A stretch of 53,285 nt of DNA from Sphaerotilus sp. (lineage in GTDB: Bacteria > Pseudomonadota > Gammaproteobacteria > Burkholderiales > Burkholderiaceae_C): assembly GCF_013299175.1 (NCBI RefSeq), contig NZ_JAAFKF010000013.1:1-53285 (forward strand). The letters are read 5' to 3'. Both the position numbers and the translations under genes were made by a program. How positions within the stretch are numbered: position 1 is the first letter of the stretch; the number at the start of each line of letters is the position of its first letter. Shown in pieces: positions 42,927-52,161 of the stretch. Below the pieces are notes generated by a model. That model was not told the origin of the DNA, did no database searches, and was given only the letters and a program-made list of their open reading frames with translations.

Positions 42927-44207
42927 TCACTTGCCGAACGGCTTGTAACCCTTGTTGTCGGCGATGTCCTGATCGACCTTCTTTGCCGCAGTGTCGAGTG
43001 CCTTCTGCACGTCGCTGCCATCGACGGCGTCGGCCACCGCCTTGGCAAACGCCGCCGTGATCGTCGGGTACGCCGGGTGGGCCGGACGCGCCACGCTGAC
43101 CTTGGCGAGCTGGTCGATGTAGAGCGACAGCGGGCCGCCGGCCTTGTACAGCTCGACCTTCGGCGCTGCCGACTTCACGCCCGGCACGCCGCCCATCGCG
43201 GTGGCCAGCTCGGCCACGTTGTCGGTGGCCAGCATGAACTCCAGCAGCTTGCCGGTCGCGGCCTGCTGCTTGCTCTTGCTGTTGATCGACCACGCCCAGC
43301 CGCCGTTGCCGGTGACGGCCTTGGCGCCGAACTTGGGCATGGGCAGCAGCACGAGGTCATCGGCGAATGCCTTGTGGTGGGCAGGCCACATCCAGTGCCC
43401 GACGAAGGACAGCGCGGAGATCTTCTTGCCGTAGAAGCTGTCGTCGCCTTCGCTGGCCGGGGCCACGTAGCCCTTCTTGACGAAGCCCTGCAGCAGCGTC
43501 AGCGCCTTGACGGCGGCCGGGCCGTTCATCGTGCCGTCGGCCTTCCAGCTCTTGCGGTCGATCAGGTCACCGCCCATCGACTGCACCCAGGGGCTGAAGC
43601 CGTAGGTGTACCACTCGCCCTGGCCGTAGTTCAGCTTCACGTCCAGCGCGTACTTCATGCCCGGCAGCTTGGACAGCTTGGCCAGTGCATCCTCGAACTC
43701 GGCGGCCGTCCAGGCGTCATCGACACCCTTCGGGATGCGAACCTTGGCGGCTTCCAGCAGCGACTTGCGGCCCCAGATCGACAGGCCCGAGTCGCCCTGG
43801 CCCAGGCAGTAGACCTTGCCGTCCGGCGGGTAGGTGCCCTGGTTGATCAGCGAGGGCAGCATGTCGCTCAGCGTCTTGGCCGAGACCAGGCCGTTCAGCG
43901 GCGCGATGTAGCCCGACCAGGCGTAGTTGGCGTAGTTCGGGCCGTCCAGGTCCAGCAGGTCCGGCAGGTTGCCCGACAGCGCGGCGGCCTGCACCTGCTC
44001 GTTGTACGAACCTTCCGGCTGGATTTCCAGCTTGGCCGGCGTGGACGGGTTGGCCTTGTTCCACTTCTCGATGAGCTGCGCCATGCGCTCGCGCTCGTTG
44101 TCGGCGCGGCCGCCGTGGTGCCAGACACGCAGCACGTCGGCGGCCAGGGCAGCTTGTGACGCGACCAAGAGGGCGGCCACGGCCAGAAGCTTGGGGTTGA
44201 ATTTCAT
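42927..44207 (-). CDS. Periplasmic sugar-binding protein (SBP_bac_1), second system
   Basis: A 426-residue binding protein. It has a signal peptide at 1-22 (MKFNPKLLAVAALLVASQAALA), then ADVLRVWHHGGRADNERERM. The lobes show NLPDLLDLDGPNYANYAWSGY, the ligand-site region KVYCLGQGDSGLSIWGRKSLL and GNGGWAWSINSKSK. This is the oligosaccharide-binding cluster that works with MalF/MalG-type permeases. It is first in a five-gene operon (binding protein, two permeases, hydrolase, ATPase) and has a well-formed promoter upstream. The embedded GH32-like hydrolase hints at a fructose-containing oligosaccharide as ligand, unproven. Confidence 0.9.
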   Translation of the reverse strand: MKFNPKLLAVAALLVASQAALAADVLRVWHHGGRADNERERMAQLIEKWNKANPSTPAKLEIQPEGSYNEQVQAAALSGNLPDLLDLDGPNYANYAWSGYIAPLNGLVSAKTLSDMLPSLINQGTYPPDGKVYCLGQGDSGLSIWGRKSLLEAAKVRIPKGVDDAWTAAEFEDALAKLSKLPGMKYALDVKLNYGQGEWYTYGFSPWVQSMGGDLIDRKSWKADGTMNGPAAVKALTLLQGFVKKGYVAPASEGDDSFYGKKISALSFVGHWMWPAHHKAFADDLVLLPMPKFGAKAVTGNGGWAWSINSKSKQQAATGKLLEFMLATDNVAELATAMGGVPGVKSAAPKVELYKAGGPLSLYIDQLAKVSVARPAHPAYPTITAAFAKAVADAVDGSDVQKALDTAAKKVDQDIADNKGYKPFGK

Positions 44208-44258
44208 CGTCTCACTCCAGAAAAGTTATTGGGAGGGGCTTGTTTGAGGGCGAGGCGA

Positions 44259-44287
44259 ATTTAACGCAATCGATTTCGGACTGTCAA
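44259..44287 (-). promoter_or_regulatory. Sigma-70 promoter with operator palindrome in its spacer
   Basis: On the minus strand a perfect -35, TTGACA (44287-44282), is followed by exactly 17 bases and a -10 of TTAAAT (44264-44259). The spacer holds CGCAATCGATTTCG (44265-44278 on the plus strand), a palindrome centred on CG with two unpaired positions, typical of LacI-family operators. It lies about 50 bases upstream of the binding-protein ATG. A repressor bound here would block RNA polymerase. No matching LacI gene is adjacent. Confidence 0.7.
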
Positions 44288-44356
44288 CGCGGTCTCCCCG
44301 GGTACAGGCCCGCAACGAGGGGAAACACGGGGATGGCTGCGGCCGTGGGGCGGCGG

Positions 44357-45433
44357 TCAGCCCATCAGTGCCACGCCTTTGACCTGGGCGTGCAGGTGGT
44401 CGCCCGGGTGCAGCCCGAGCACCTCGGCACTGCGGCGGGTGATGCGCGCCAGCAGCGTCGTCGCGGCGGGCGCTTCGCCCAGCCGCAGGCGCAGCAACAC
44501 GGTGTTCCCTTCGCCGTCGAGCCGTTCCAGGATCACCGGCAGCACGTTCAGGATGCTGCTGTGCTGCGGCGCCTCGCGGGCCATGCTGACATCGCGGGCC
44601 AGCACCCGCACCCGCACGGCAGCGCCCGGCGGCCGGTCGATCGCACCGAGCCACAGACTGCCGCCGGGCACGGCGATGCGCGTGAGGCCATAGGGGACAT
44701 CGTGCTCCACCACCACCGCCTCCAGCACGACACCCGCCTCGTCCTGCCGACCCAGCGGCAGGTCGGTGCGCGCGAACAGCGCGGTGGCAGCCCCCTCCGC
44801 CAGCACGCGCCCAGCCTGCAGCAGCACGAGGTGATCGGCCAGCCGCGCCACCTCGTCGAGCGCGTGGGTCACGTAGACGATGGGCAGTGCCATCTCGCGG
44901 TGCAGCCGCTCCAGGTAAGGGAGGATTTCGGCCTTGCGCGCTGCGTCCAGCGCCGCCAGCGGCTCGTCCATCAGCAGCAGCCGAGGACTCGTCGCCAAGG
45001 CGCGGGCGATGGCGACACGCTGGCGCTCGCCGCCGGAGAGCGTGGCGGGGCGGCGGTCCATCAGCGCACCGATGCCGAGCAGGTCCACGGCTTGATCCAG
45101 CGCGATGCGGCGCTCGGTGGGGGCGATGCGGCGCTGGCCGTAGTCAAGGTTGCGGCGCACGTCGAGGTGCGGGAACAGCGCCGCTTCCTGGATCACGTAG
45201 CCGATCGGGCGCTGGTGGGTCGGCATGAACACGGACGCGGGGTCGTCCTGCCAGACCTCGCCGTCGAGCACCACGCGACCCGCCGCCCGCTCCAGCCCGG
45301 CCAGCGCCCGCAGCAGCGTCGTCTTGCCGCAGCCCGACGGGCCGAACAGCGCACTGACACCGCGTGACGGCAGCGCCAGCGCCACGTCGAGCGTGAAGTC
45401 ACGCCGCGCCAGCGTCAGCCGCGCCTCGATCAC
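44357..45433 (-). CDS. modC: Molybdate ABC transporter ATP-binding protein
   Basis: A 358-residue ModC. Walker A is GPSGCGKTT (about 32-40), signature [16 protein letters not shown], Walker [14 protein letters not shown], then [16 protein letters not shown]-terminal Mop/TOBE domain near residues 290-355 ([35 protein letters not shown]) binds molybdate and gives feedback inhibition. The start overlaps the modB stop by four bases. It powers molybdate uptake with ModA and ModB. Confidence 0.95.
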   Translation of the reverse strand: MIEARLTLARRDFTLDVALALPSRGVSALFGPSGCGKTTLLRALAGLERAAGRVVLDGEVWQDDPASVFMPTHQRPIGYVIQEAALFPHLDVRRNLDYGQRRIAPTERRIALDQAVDLLGIGALMDRRPATLSGGERQRVAIARALATSPRLLLMDEPLAALDAARKAEILPYLERLHREMALPIVYVTHALDEVARLADHLVLLQAGRVLAEGAATALFARTDLPLGRQDEAGVVLEAVVVEHDVPYGLTRIAVPGGSLWLGAIDRPPGAAVRVRVLARDVSMAREAPQHSSILNVLPVILERLDGEGNTVLLRLRLGEAPAATTLLARITRRSAEVLGLHPGDHLHAQVKGVALMG

Positions 45434-46113
45434 CGCCGTGCCTCCGCTGCGCGGGCCGAACGCTGGATCGCGTACAGCGTCACCAGCACCAGCAGCGCGA
45501 AGGCCACCATGCCCGCCGCGAGCCGGTGCGCGTCGGCGAACTCGGTCGCCTCGACATGGTCATAGACCGCCACCGACAGCACCCGCGTCTGCCCTGGAAT
45601 GTTGCCGCCGATCATCAGCACCACGCCAAACTCGCCCACCGTGTGCGCGAAACCGAGCACCGCGCCGGTCAGCAGCCCCGGTCGCGCCAACGGCAGCGCC
45701 ACCGAGAAAAACCGGTCCCACGGGCCAGCGCGCAACGTCGCCGCGGCTTCGAGCAGGGCTTCGGGGATCGCCTCGAACGCCTGCTGCAGCGGCTGCACGA
45801 CAAACGGCAGCGTGTACAGCACCGACGCCACCACCAGCCCGCCGAACGTGAACGGCAGCCGCCCGAGGCCGAGCGCGGTGGTCATCTGGCCGACCACACC
45901 CTGCGGCCCCATCAGCAGCAGCAGGTAGAAACCCAGCACGGTCGGCGGCAGCACCAGCGGCATCGTCACCAGCGCAGCGGCCACCGGTTTCAGCCGCGAG
46001 CCGGTGCGCGCCAACCACCACGCCAAGGGCGTGCCGACCAGCAGCAGCAGCGCGGTCGTCACCGCCGCGAGCGTGGCGGTCAGGCGGATGGCGGTCCAGT
46101 CAGCCGCGGTCAT
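45430..46113 (-). CDS. modB: Molybdate ABC transporter permease
   Basis: A 227-residue membrane permease with five to six helices. The EAA loop reads [28 protein letters not shown] (about 130-157), followed by the ModB-typical [25 protein letters not shown]. The start at 46113 overlaps the modA stop (ATGA) and gives the normal length; the frame upstream shadows modA. Confidence 0.95.
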   Translation of the reverse strand: MTAADWTAIRLTATLAAVTTALLLLVGTPLAWWLARTGSRLKPVAAALVTMPLVLPPTVLGFYLLLLMGPQGVVGQMTTALGLGRLPFTFGGLVVASVLYTLPFVVQPLQQAFEAIPEALLEAAATLRAGPWDRFFSVALPLARPGLLTGAVLGFAHTVGEFGVVLMIGGNIPGQTRVLSVAVYDHVEATEFADAHRLAAGMVAFALLVLVTLYAIQRSARAAEARR

Positions 46114-46871
46114 CCACGTTCGTAGCCATAGGAACGGATCACCGCCTGCACCGGCTCGCTGCGCAGCCATTGCAGCAGCGCCGCCGCGGCTGGTTTGCCC
46201 GCACCGGCTTTCAGCAGCACGGCATCCTGCCGGATCGGTGTGTGCAGCGCCGCCGGCACGCGCCACATCGACCCGACCAGCGCCTTGCCCGGCACGCTCA
46301 CCTGCGACAGCGCGACGAAGCCGAGTTCGGCGTTGCCCGTGGCGACAAACTGGTACGCCTGCGCGACCGACTCGCCGGTGACGAGCTTCGGCGACAGCAC
46401 CGCCGTCAGCCCGCGTGCGGCGAGCACCTCCATCGCAGCGCGGCCATACGGCGCCGTCTTCGGGTTGGCAATGGCGAGCTTCTGGAACCGCCCGGACGCC
46501 AGCACGGCGCCCTGTGCATCGACAAGTCCTGGCGTGGCGCTCCACAGCACGAGCTGCCCGACCGCGTAGGTGAACGCACTGCCCGCGACCGCGTGCCCTT
46601 CGCGGATCAGGCGCTGCGGCGTCTCGTCATCGGCGGACAGCAGCACCTCGAACGGCCCGCCGGCCACGATCTGGCTGTAGAACTTGCCGGTGGCGCCGCT
46701 GGCGAGCTTGAGCGTGTGGCCGGTGGACGCCTTGAAATCGTCGGCGAGCCGGGCCATCGGAGCGGCGAAGTTGGCAGCGACCGCGACGAGCACTTCGTCG
46801 GCATGGGCACCAGCAGACCCCGCCAGCCCCAGCACCAGCGCCAGCGTCGTTCGGACAAGAAGAGCGTTCAT
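46110..46871 (-). CDS. modA: Molybdate-binding periplasmic protein
   Basis: A 253-residue ModA. Signal peptide ([24 protein letters not shown]), then [15 protein letters not shown], the usual mature start. Anion-site regions [25 protein letters not shown] and [16 protein letters not shown] are present. It begins nine bases after the stop of the TetR gene on the same strand, so tetR-modA-modB-modC may form one transcript. Confidence 0.95.
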   Translation of the reverse strand: MNALLVRTTLALVLGLAGSAGAHADEVLVAVAANFAAPMARLADDFKASTGHTLKLASGATGKFYSQIVAGGPFEVLLSADDETPQRLIREGHAVAGSAFTYAVGQLVLWSATPGLVDAQGAVLASGRFQKLAIANPKTAPYGRAAMEVLAARGLTAVLSPKLVTGESVAQAYQFVATGNAELGFVALSQVSVPGKALVGSMWRVPAALHTPIRQDAVLLKAGAGKPAAAALLQWLRSEPVQAVIRSYGYERG

Positions 46872-46880
46872 GCCCGAAGT

Positions 46881-47465
46881 CTACGGGCCGCCCGACGAAC
46901 CGCCGGGACCACCTGCAAGCAACCGCTCGCCCGCCTTCTGCAGCGCGGACAGGAGTTCTTGCTGGAGTGTTTCATCCGAGAGCGCACGCGCCAGCATGAC
47001 GGCGCCGACGTTCTGCGCCATCAGTGCCCAGGCGTCGTCGGACGTGGCCGTCAGGCGCTGCAGCTCGGCGTGCAGATCAAGCAATCCCTTCTGGTAGGCC
47101 GCCTTGACCGCTTCGTCGGCACGCGCAATTTCAGGCGTGAGCGATGGCAACGGGCATCCCTGCTCCGGATGCCGGACATGCTGGAGGCTGAGGTAGCCCT
47201 CAAGACACTGGGCGGCGCTGGTGTCGTCCGCCAGGTCGATGGCCCCATGTTTCAGCGCCGTGCGCGCCAGCTCGGCCGTGACCAGCGCGGCGAACAGGTC
47301 CGCCTTGCCATCGAAGTGTTTGTACAGCGCGCCCGTGGTCATGCCCGCCGAGGCCGCCAGCGAGGCCATGCCGCTTTCGTTGAACCCATGTTGCTTCGCA
47401 TGGCGACCGCCCAGCTCGATGAGCCGCTGGCGGGTCGCGTCCTTGTGGTCCTTGGGGTAGCGCAT
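46881..47465 (-). CDS. TetR/AcrR-family transcriptional regulator
   Basis: A 194-residue regulator. Residues about 10-55 are the TetR helix-turn-helix (RQRLIELGGRHAKQHGF, then ASLAASAGMTTGALYKHFDGK). The rest is an all-helical effector domain with Cys104 in PEQGCPLPSL. The ATG at 47465 places the HTH correctly; the longer frame to 47594 would cross the divergent promoter. It is divergent from the molybdopterin oxidoreductase gene with a palindrome between them, and directly precedes modABC. Confidence 0.9.
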   Translation of the reverse strand: MRYPKDHKDATRQRLIELGGRHAKQHGFNESGMASLAASAGMTTGALYKHFDGKADLFAALVTAELARTALKHGAIDLADDTSAAQCLEGYLSLQHVRHPEQGCPLPSLTPEIARADEAVKAAYQKGLLDLHAELQRLTATSDDAWALMAQNVGAVMLARALSDETLQQELLSALQKAGERLLAGGPGGSSGGP

Positions 47466-47524
47466 GGTTCGATTGTGATATCCCGAGGTGGTGTCCCGGA
47501 GTGGACATTCACAGGAATCCTCCA

Positions 47525-47546
47525 TTAGATAACATTCATTATCCAA
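47525..47546. promoter_or_regulatory. Probable TetR-family operator
   Basis: TTAGATAA (47525-47532), six bases, TTATCCAA (47539-47546): inverted repeat with seven of eight positions paired. It lies 60 bases upstream of the tetR ATG and about 30 upstream of the chosen oxidoreductase ATG, in a short AT-rich stretch. Its size and position suit a TetR dimer site controlling both directions. Confidence 0.65.
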
Positions 47547-47575
47547 TGACGCAGTACAAGGCAAACGAGGCCCCC

Positions 47576-49885
47576 ATGAACGCACCGCTGGCATCCGAGT
47601 GGAAGAAGACGGCCTGCATCATCTGCTCGCTGAACTGCGGACTGGAAGTGCAGACCGAGGGGGGCCGCATCGTCAAGGCCCGGGGCGACAAGGACCACCC
47701 CACCTCACAGGGCTACGTCTGCGAGAAGTCGCAGCGGATGGACTTCTACCAGAACGGCGCCGACCGCATCACCAGCCCCAAGCGGCGGCGGGCTGACGGC
47801 GGCTACGAGGACATCGACTGGGCCACGGCCATCCGCGAAATTGCCGAAAAACTCGCCGCCATCAAGTCCAGGCATGGCGGCGCCAGCATCCTCTATTACG
47901 GCGGCGGCAGCCAGGGCAACCACCTCGGCGGCACCTATGCCGACAGCACGATCAAGGCACTGGGTGTCGTGTACCGCTCCAACGCGCTCGCCCAGGAGAA
48001 GACCGGCGAAGCCTGGGTACAAGGCAAGATGATGGGTTGCGGCGTGCATGGCGATTTCGAGCACGCCGAGGTGTCGGTGTTTCTGGGCAAGAACCCGTTC
48101 CAGTCGCACGGCTTTGCGCGCACGCGGGTGATCCTGCGCGAGATCCAGAAAGACCCGAATCGATCGATGGTCGTCATCGACCCGCGCCGCAGCGAAACCG
48201 CTGAAATGGCCGATTACCACCTCGCCGTGCGCCCAGGCACCGATGCCTGGTGCCTCACGGCGCTGGCGGCGATCCTGGTTCAGGAGGGGCTGGTCGCCAA
48301 GGCGTGGCTCGACGCGCACACCACGGGCTACGCGCGGGTGGCAGAGGTTCTGCAGCGCATCTCCGTGCCCGAGTACGCCGAGACCTGCGGCGTCGATGTG
48401 GCCTTGCTGCACCAGGTGGCCGAGCGCATCGCCAAGGCCAAAAGCGTTTCGATGATCGAAGACCTCGGCGTGCAGATGAACCTGCACTCCACGCTCAACA
48501 GCTACCTGAACCGCCTGGTCTGGTTGTTGCCCGGGCACTATGCCCGGCCGGGCACCAACAACGCCTTCGTGCCGATGCTCAACCTCTCCTCGTCCAAGCG
48601 CGAAACCGCCGCGAAGGGCGGCAACGGCACGGGTGGCAAGGCCCGGCCCGGTGCGCACAGCCCGGTCACGGGCGCCAAGGTCATCATGGGGCTGATCCCC
48701 TGCAACGTGATACCAGAGGAGATCCTCACCGACCACCCCGACCGCTTCCGCGCGATGTTCATCGAGAGCGCGAACCCCGTGCATTCGCTGGCCGACAGCC
48801 AGCGCATGCGGCAGGCGCTGCGGGCGCTGGACCTCAGCGTCGTGATCGATGTGGCGATGACCGAGACCGCACGGCAGGCCGACTATGTGCTGCCCGCGAC
48901 CAGCCAGTTCGAAAAGGCCGAGGCCACGTTCTTCAACCTGGAGTTTCCGCGCAACGGCTTTCACCTGAGGCAGCCCTTGTTCCCGCCGCGTCCGGGAACG
49001 CTGACCGAGGCCGAGATGCACGCGCGTCTGGTGGAGGCGCTGGGTGAACTCGACGCCCGCCACTACCGCTTCCTGCGCCACGCCGCACGCCTGGGCCGCA
49101 CCGCGTTCGGGCTGGCCTTCGCCTGGAAAGCCGCACGCGACCAGCAGGTCGCACGCTACGCGCCGGTCGTCCTGTACCGCACGCTGGGCGAGACCTTGCC
49201 GGCGGGCATGGCGCCGGCCGCTTCGCTGTGGGGCATCAGCCAGTTGTTCGTCCGCCACCAGCGCACCGCCGCCGCACGGGCCGGCTTTGGCGGCAGCGTG
49301 CTGGCAGCGGGCAACCGGCTTTTCGACGCCCTCCTCACCCAGCCGTCGGGCGTCATCTACGCGGTCAGCGAGTACGCCGACAGTTGGCGTGCCGTGCGCC
49401 TGCCCGACCACAAGATCAACCTGTGCATCGAAGAGATGCTGGCGGAGTTGGCGACCCTGGACAGCAAGCGGCCCCCTCAGGATGCCGAGTACCCCTTCAT
49501 CCTGTCGGCCGGCGAGCGCCGCAGCGACACCAGCAACACCTCGATCCGCGATGCAAGCTGGCACCGCCGCGGCACCTTCGGCACGCTGCGCATGCACCCG
49601 AGCGACGCCAGACAAATCGGCTGTGACGAGGGAGACTGGGTCCGCATGACAACACGCCGTGGCCAGGCCGAAGCCCTGATCGAGCTGTGCGAAGACCTGC
49701 AGCCCGGCCATGTGTCACTGCCCAACGGCCACGGTCTCGACTACACCGCCGCCGATGGCACACTCGTACACCAGGGCGTGTCGCTCAACGAACTCACCAA
49801 TGCGGCAGACCGCGACCCGTTCGCGGGCACGCCGTGGCACAAGTACGTGCCGGTACGGATCGAGCGCCTGCGCGCCACCGTGTGA
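47576..49885 (+). CDS. Molybdopterin-dependent oxidoreductase (cytoplasmic, [4Fe-4S])
   Basis: A 769-residue DMSO-reductase-family enzyme. The N-terminal iron-sulphur ligands are C14, C17, C21 and C49 (CIICSLNCGL ... GYVC). Then come molybdopterin-binding regions (LYYGGGSQGNHLGG, VSVFLGKNPFQSHGF, VVIDPRRSETAEMADYHL) and the C-terminal Molydop_binding beta-barrel (LRMHPSDARQIGCDEGDWVRM). No TAT signal exists, so it is cytoplasmic. The Cys in KMMGCGVHGD is a possible Mo ligand, uncertain. The start at 47576 has GAGG upstream; earlier ATGs at 47546 and 47501 overlap the operator. The substrate is unknown; formate or aldehyde-like donors are only family-level guesses. Confidence 0.88.
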   Translation: MNAPLASEWKKTACIICSLNCGLEVQTEGGRIVKARGDKDHPTSQGYVCEKSQRMDFYQNGADRITSPKRRRADGGYEDIDWATAIREIAEKLAAIKSRHGGASILYYGGGSQGNHLGGTYADSTIKALGVVYRSNALAQEKTGEAWVQGKMMGCGVHGDFEHAEVSVFLGKNPFQSHGFARTRVILREIQKDPNRSMVVIDPRRSETAEMADYHLAVRPGTDAWCLTALAAILVQEGLVAKAWLDAHTTGYARVAEVLQRISVPEYAETCGVDVALLHQVAERIAKAKSVSMIEDLGVQMNLHSTLNSYLNRLVWLLPGHYARPGTNNAFVPMLNLSSSKRETAAKGGNGTGGKARPGAHSPVTGAKVIMGLIPCNVIPEEILTDHPDRFRAMFIESANPVHSLADSQRMRQALRALDLSVVIDVAMTETARQADYVLPATSQFEKAEATFFNLEFPRNGFHLRQPLFPPRPGTLTEAEMHARLVEALGELDARHYRFLRHAARLGRTAFGLAFAWKAARDQQVARYAPVVLYRTLGETLPAGMAPAASLWGISQLFVRHQRTAAARAGFGGSVLAAGNRLFDALLTQPSGVIYAVSEYADSWRAVRLPDHKINLCIEEMLAELATLDSKRPPQDAEYPFILSAGERRSDTSNTSIRDASWHRRGTFGTLRMHPSDARQIGCDEGDWVRMTTRRGQAEALIELCEDLQPGHVSLPNGHGLDYTAADGTLVHQGVSLNELTNAADRDPFAGTPWHKYVPVRIERLRATV

Positions 49886-49918
49886 CCGGTGGCAGCGGTG
49901 AAAGGGTTGGTGAAATCG

Positions 49919-51601
49919 ATGACTGAAAAACTCCTGCGCAACGGCGGCCAGATCCTCGTGGAAGCCTTGGCCCGCAACGCGGCAGACACCGTCTACTGCG
50001 TGCCCGGCGAGAGCTTCCTGCCCGTGCTGGACGCCCTGCACGGCCGCAGCGACCTGCGCACCATCGTCACGCGGCACGAAGGCGCGGCGTCCAACATGGC
50101 CGATGCCTACGGCAAGCTCAAAGGCCGGCCAGGCATCGCCTTCGTCACCCGAGGACCGGGCGCCACACACGCGGCGAACGGTGTCCACACCGCGCAACAG
50201 GACTCCACGCCGATGATCCTGTTCGTCGGTCAGGTGGCCACGCACACGCGAGAGCGCGAGGGTTTCCAGGAACTGGACTACCGGCGCGTCTTCGGAGGAC
50301 TCGCCAAGTGGGCCACCGAGATCGAGTCGATCGAGCGGATTCCCGAGGTCGTCAGCCGCGCCTTCGCGTGTGCCCTGTCCGGTCGCAGGGGTCCGGTGGT
50401 GGTGGCGCTGCCCGAGGACGTGCTGTTCGGCGTGGCCGACGTGGCCGATGCGCCGCCCGTGCGCGTGTCGGAGCCGGCGCCCGACGACAGCGTGATGCCC
50501 GAACTCCTGCAGAGGCTGCAAGTGGCACGCCGGCCCCTCGTGGTCGTCGGCGGCACCGGCTGGACCGAAGCGGCGCGACAAGACCTGACGAGCTTCGTCA
50601 CGCGCTTCAACCTGCCCGTGGCGGCGTCATTCCGCCGACAGGATGTGTTCGACAACCGCGATCCGCACTACGTCGGCCAGATGGGGCTGGGCATCTCGCC
50701 TGCGCTGGCCGACAGCGTGCGCCAGTCGGACCTGCTGATCGCGCTCGGCAGCCGCCTGTCGGAAGTCACTTCGGGCGGCTACACGCTGATCAGGAGTCCA
50801 CGGCCGACGCAGCGCCTGGTGCATGTCCACGCCGACCCGCTGGAGCTGGGCTGCGTCTACCAGGCGGATCTGCCAGTCAACGCCGCCGTGGTCCCGATGA
50901 CGCGGCGGCTGGCGGCGCTGACCCTGCCCGCAGGGTGCGCAGGCGCCTGGGACCGCTGGACCGAGGACACCCGCGCGGCCCATGTGCGCCACCACACACC
51001 CCTGGCCAGGGCGGACGGTCAGCAGGGCGTCGAGCTGTCGAGCGTCGTGGCCCACCTCAACGCCGTGCTGCCCGACGACGCGATCATCACGAACGGCGCG
51101 GGCAACTACACCGTCTGGGTCCACCGCTTCTACCAGTACAGGGCACTCGGCACCGAACTGGCGCCGACCAATGGCGCGATGGGCTACGGACTGCCCGCCG
51201 CCGTGGCCGCGAAACTGGCGCATCCGGCGCGCACGGTGGTCTGCTTCGCGGGGGACGGCTGCTTCATGATGTACCCGCAGGAGCTGGCCACGGCGATGCA
51301 GTTCGGGGCAGCCGTGATCGTGATCGTGGTCAACAACGGCATGCTCGGCACGATCCGCATGCACCAGGAGCGAAAATTTCCAGGCCGGGTGTCGGGCACG
51401 CACCTGCGCAACCCGGACTTCGTGGCACTCGCCCAAGCATTCGGGGCGCATGCGGAGCGGGTGGACCACGAGGCCGGGTTTCCTGCGGCGTTCGAGCGCG
51501 CACGGGCGTCGGGCCGGGCCGCCGTGATCGAGCTTTGCACCGACCCGCTGCAGATCGGGCCGCAATCGCGGCTGGCTGCGGCGTCGGCACTGGTGCGTTA
51601 G
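49919..51601 (+). CDS. Thiamine-diphosphate-dependent enzyme (acetolactate synthase-like)
   Basis: A 560-residue ThDP enzyme with three domains. The N-terminal pyrimidine domain carries the catalytic Glu in IVTRHEGAASNMADAYG (about 45-61). The central domain starts near 190. The C-terminal cofactor domain has GDGCFMMYPQELATAMQFGA (about 447-466) with GDG and, further on, VVNNGMLGTI. The family includes acetolactate synthase, benzoylformate decarboxylase, oxalyl-CoA decarboxylase and others. The absence of a small regulatory subunit gene argues against a biosynthetic IlvB. It starts 33 bases after the molybdoenzyme stop and is likely co-transcribed, so the two may act in one pathway. The ATG at 49919 is chosen; a GTG at 49889 is possible. 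Confidence 0.85.
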   Translation: MTEKLLRNGGQILVEALARNAADTVYCVPGESFLPVLDALHGRSDLRTIVTRHEGAASNMADAYGKLKGRPGIAFVTRGPGATHAANGVHTAQQDSTPMILFVGQVATHTREREGFQELDYRRVFGGLAKWATEIESIERIPEVVSRAFACALSGRRGPVVVALPEDVLFGVADVADAPPVRVSEPAPDDSVMPELLQRLQVARRPLVVVGGTGWTEAARQDLTSFVTRFNLPVAASFRRQDVFDNRDPHYVGQMGLGISPALADSVRQSDLLIALGSRLSEVTSGGYTLIRSPRPTQRLVHVHADPLELGCVYQADLPVNAAVVPMTRRLAALTLPAGCAGAWDRWTEDTRAAHVRHHTPLARADGQQGVELSSVVAHLNAVLPDDAIITNGAGNYTVWVHRFYQYRALGTELAPTNGAMGYGLPAAVAAKLAHPARTVVCFAGDGCFMMYPQELATAMQFGAAVIVIVVNNGMLGTIRMHQERKFPGRVSGTHLRNPDFVALAQAFGAHAERVDHEAGFPAAFERARASGRAAVIELCTDPLQIGPQSRLAAASALVR

Positions 51602-52149
51602 CCGCCACTGACGCCGGTCATCGGGCACGGGATGCGGTACTCGACGAGATCGAGTGCGAACCCGCTGCCGCTCATCGCCCGGAACGCTCTGGCGATCACA
51701 CCACCGTGCGCTTCAGGGATTCGGCGGCTGGCGAGGTTGCGCCGGTCCACCGGGTAGCGAATGCAGTCGAACCGCCCCTGCGCACGCGCCCAGGCGATGA
51801 GCGCGCCCGCCGCCTCCCGACCCAGGCCACGTCCGTGCGCAGCCTCCTTCAACCAGATCCCCATTTCGGGATCAAGTCGATCCAGTTCATGCAGCCCGAT
51901 GCAGCCGAGGAACCCCTCGTCCGGCCGGGACAGGATCACCATCTGCAAATTGGTGCCCGCCGCCAGTCCCGCGACCGAATCGCTGACGAACTGGCCCATC
52001 TCCTCGACCGTCTCGGACGGCTTCGGATTCATGTACCGGGTGATGCGGGCGTCGAAGGTCTCGAACATCGCAGATGTGAAACCCGCATGGATCGGGACCA
52101 ACCGAACGCGGGCAGATTCGATCAACACAGAGGAAAGAGACGTGCTCAC
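51598..52149 (-). CDS. GNAT-family N-acetyltransferase (RimJ/RimL-like)
   Basis: A 183-residue acetyltransferase. The pattern begins SARVRLVPI, with ITRYMNPKPSETVEEM near 37-52, GCIGLHELDRLDPEMGIWLKE and the acetyl-CoA loop HGRGLGREAAGALIAWA (about 109-125), typical of RimJ/RimL-type proteins. The substrate may be a ribosomal protein N-terminus or a small molecule. Its stop overlaps the convergent ThDP gene by four bases. Confidence 0.85.
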   Translation of the reverse strand: MSTSLSSVLIESARVRLVPIHAGFTSAMFETFDARITRYMNPKPSETVEEMGQFVSDSVAGLAAGTNLQMVILSRPDEGFLGCIGLHELDRLDPEMGIWLKEAAHGRGLGREAAGALIAWARAQGRFDCIRYPVDRRNLASRRIPEAHGGVIARAFRAMSGSGFALDLVEYRIPCPMTGVSGG

Positions 52150-52161
52150 GTCGAACCTGCG

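Noticed and set aside
46170-47528. A 452-codon plus-strand frame over modA/tetR
   Set aside because: Antisense to two genes with clear family motifs; shadow composition.
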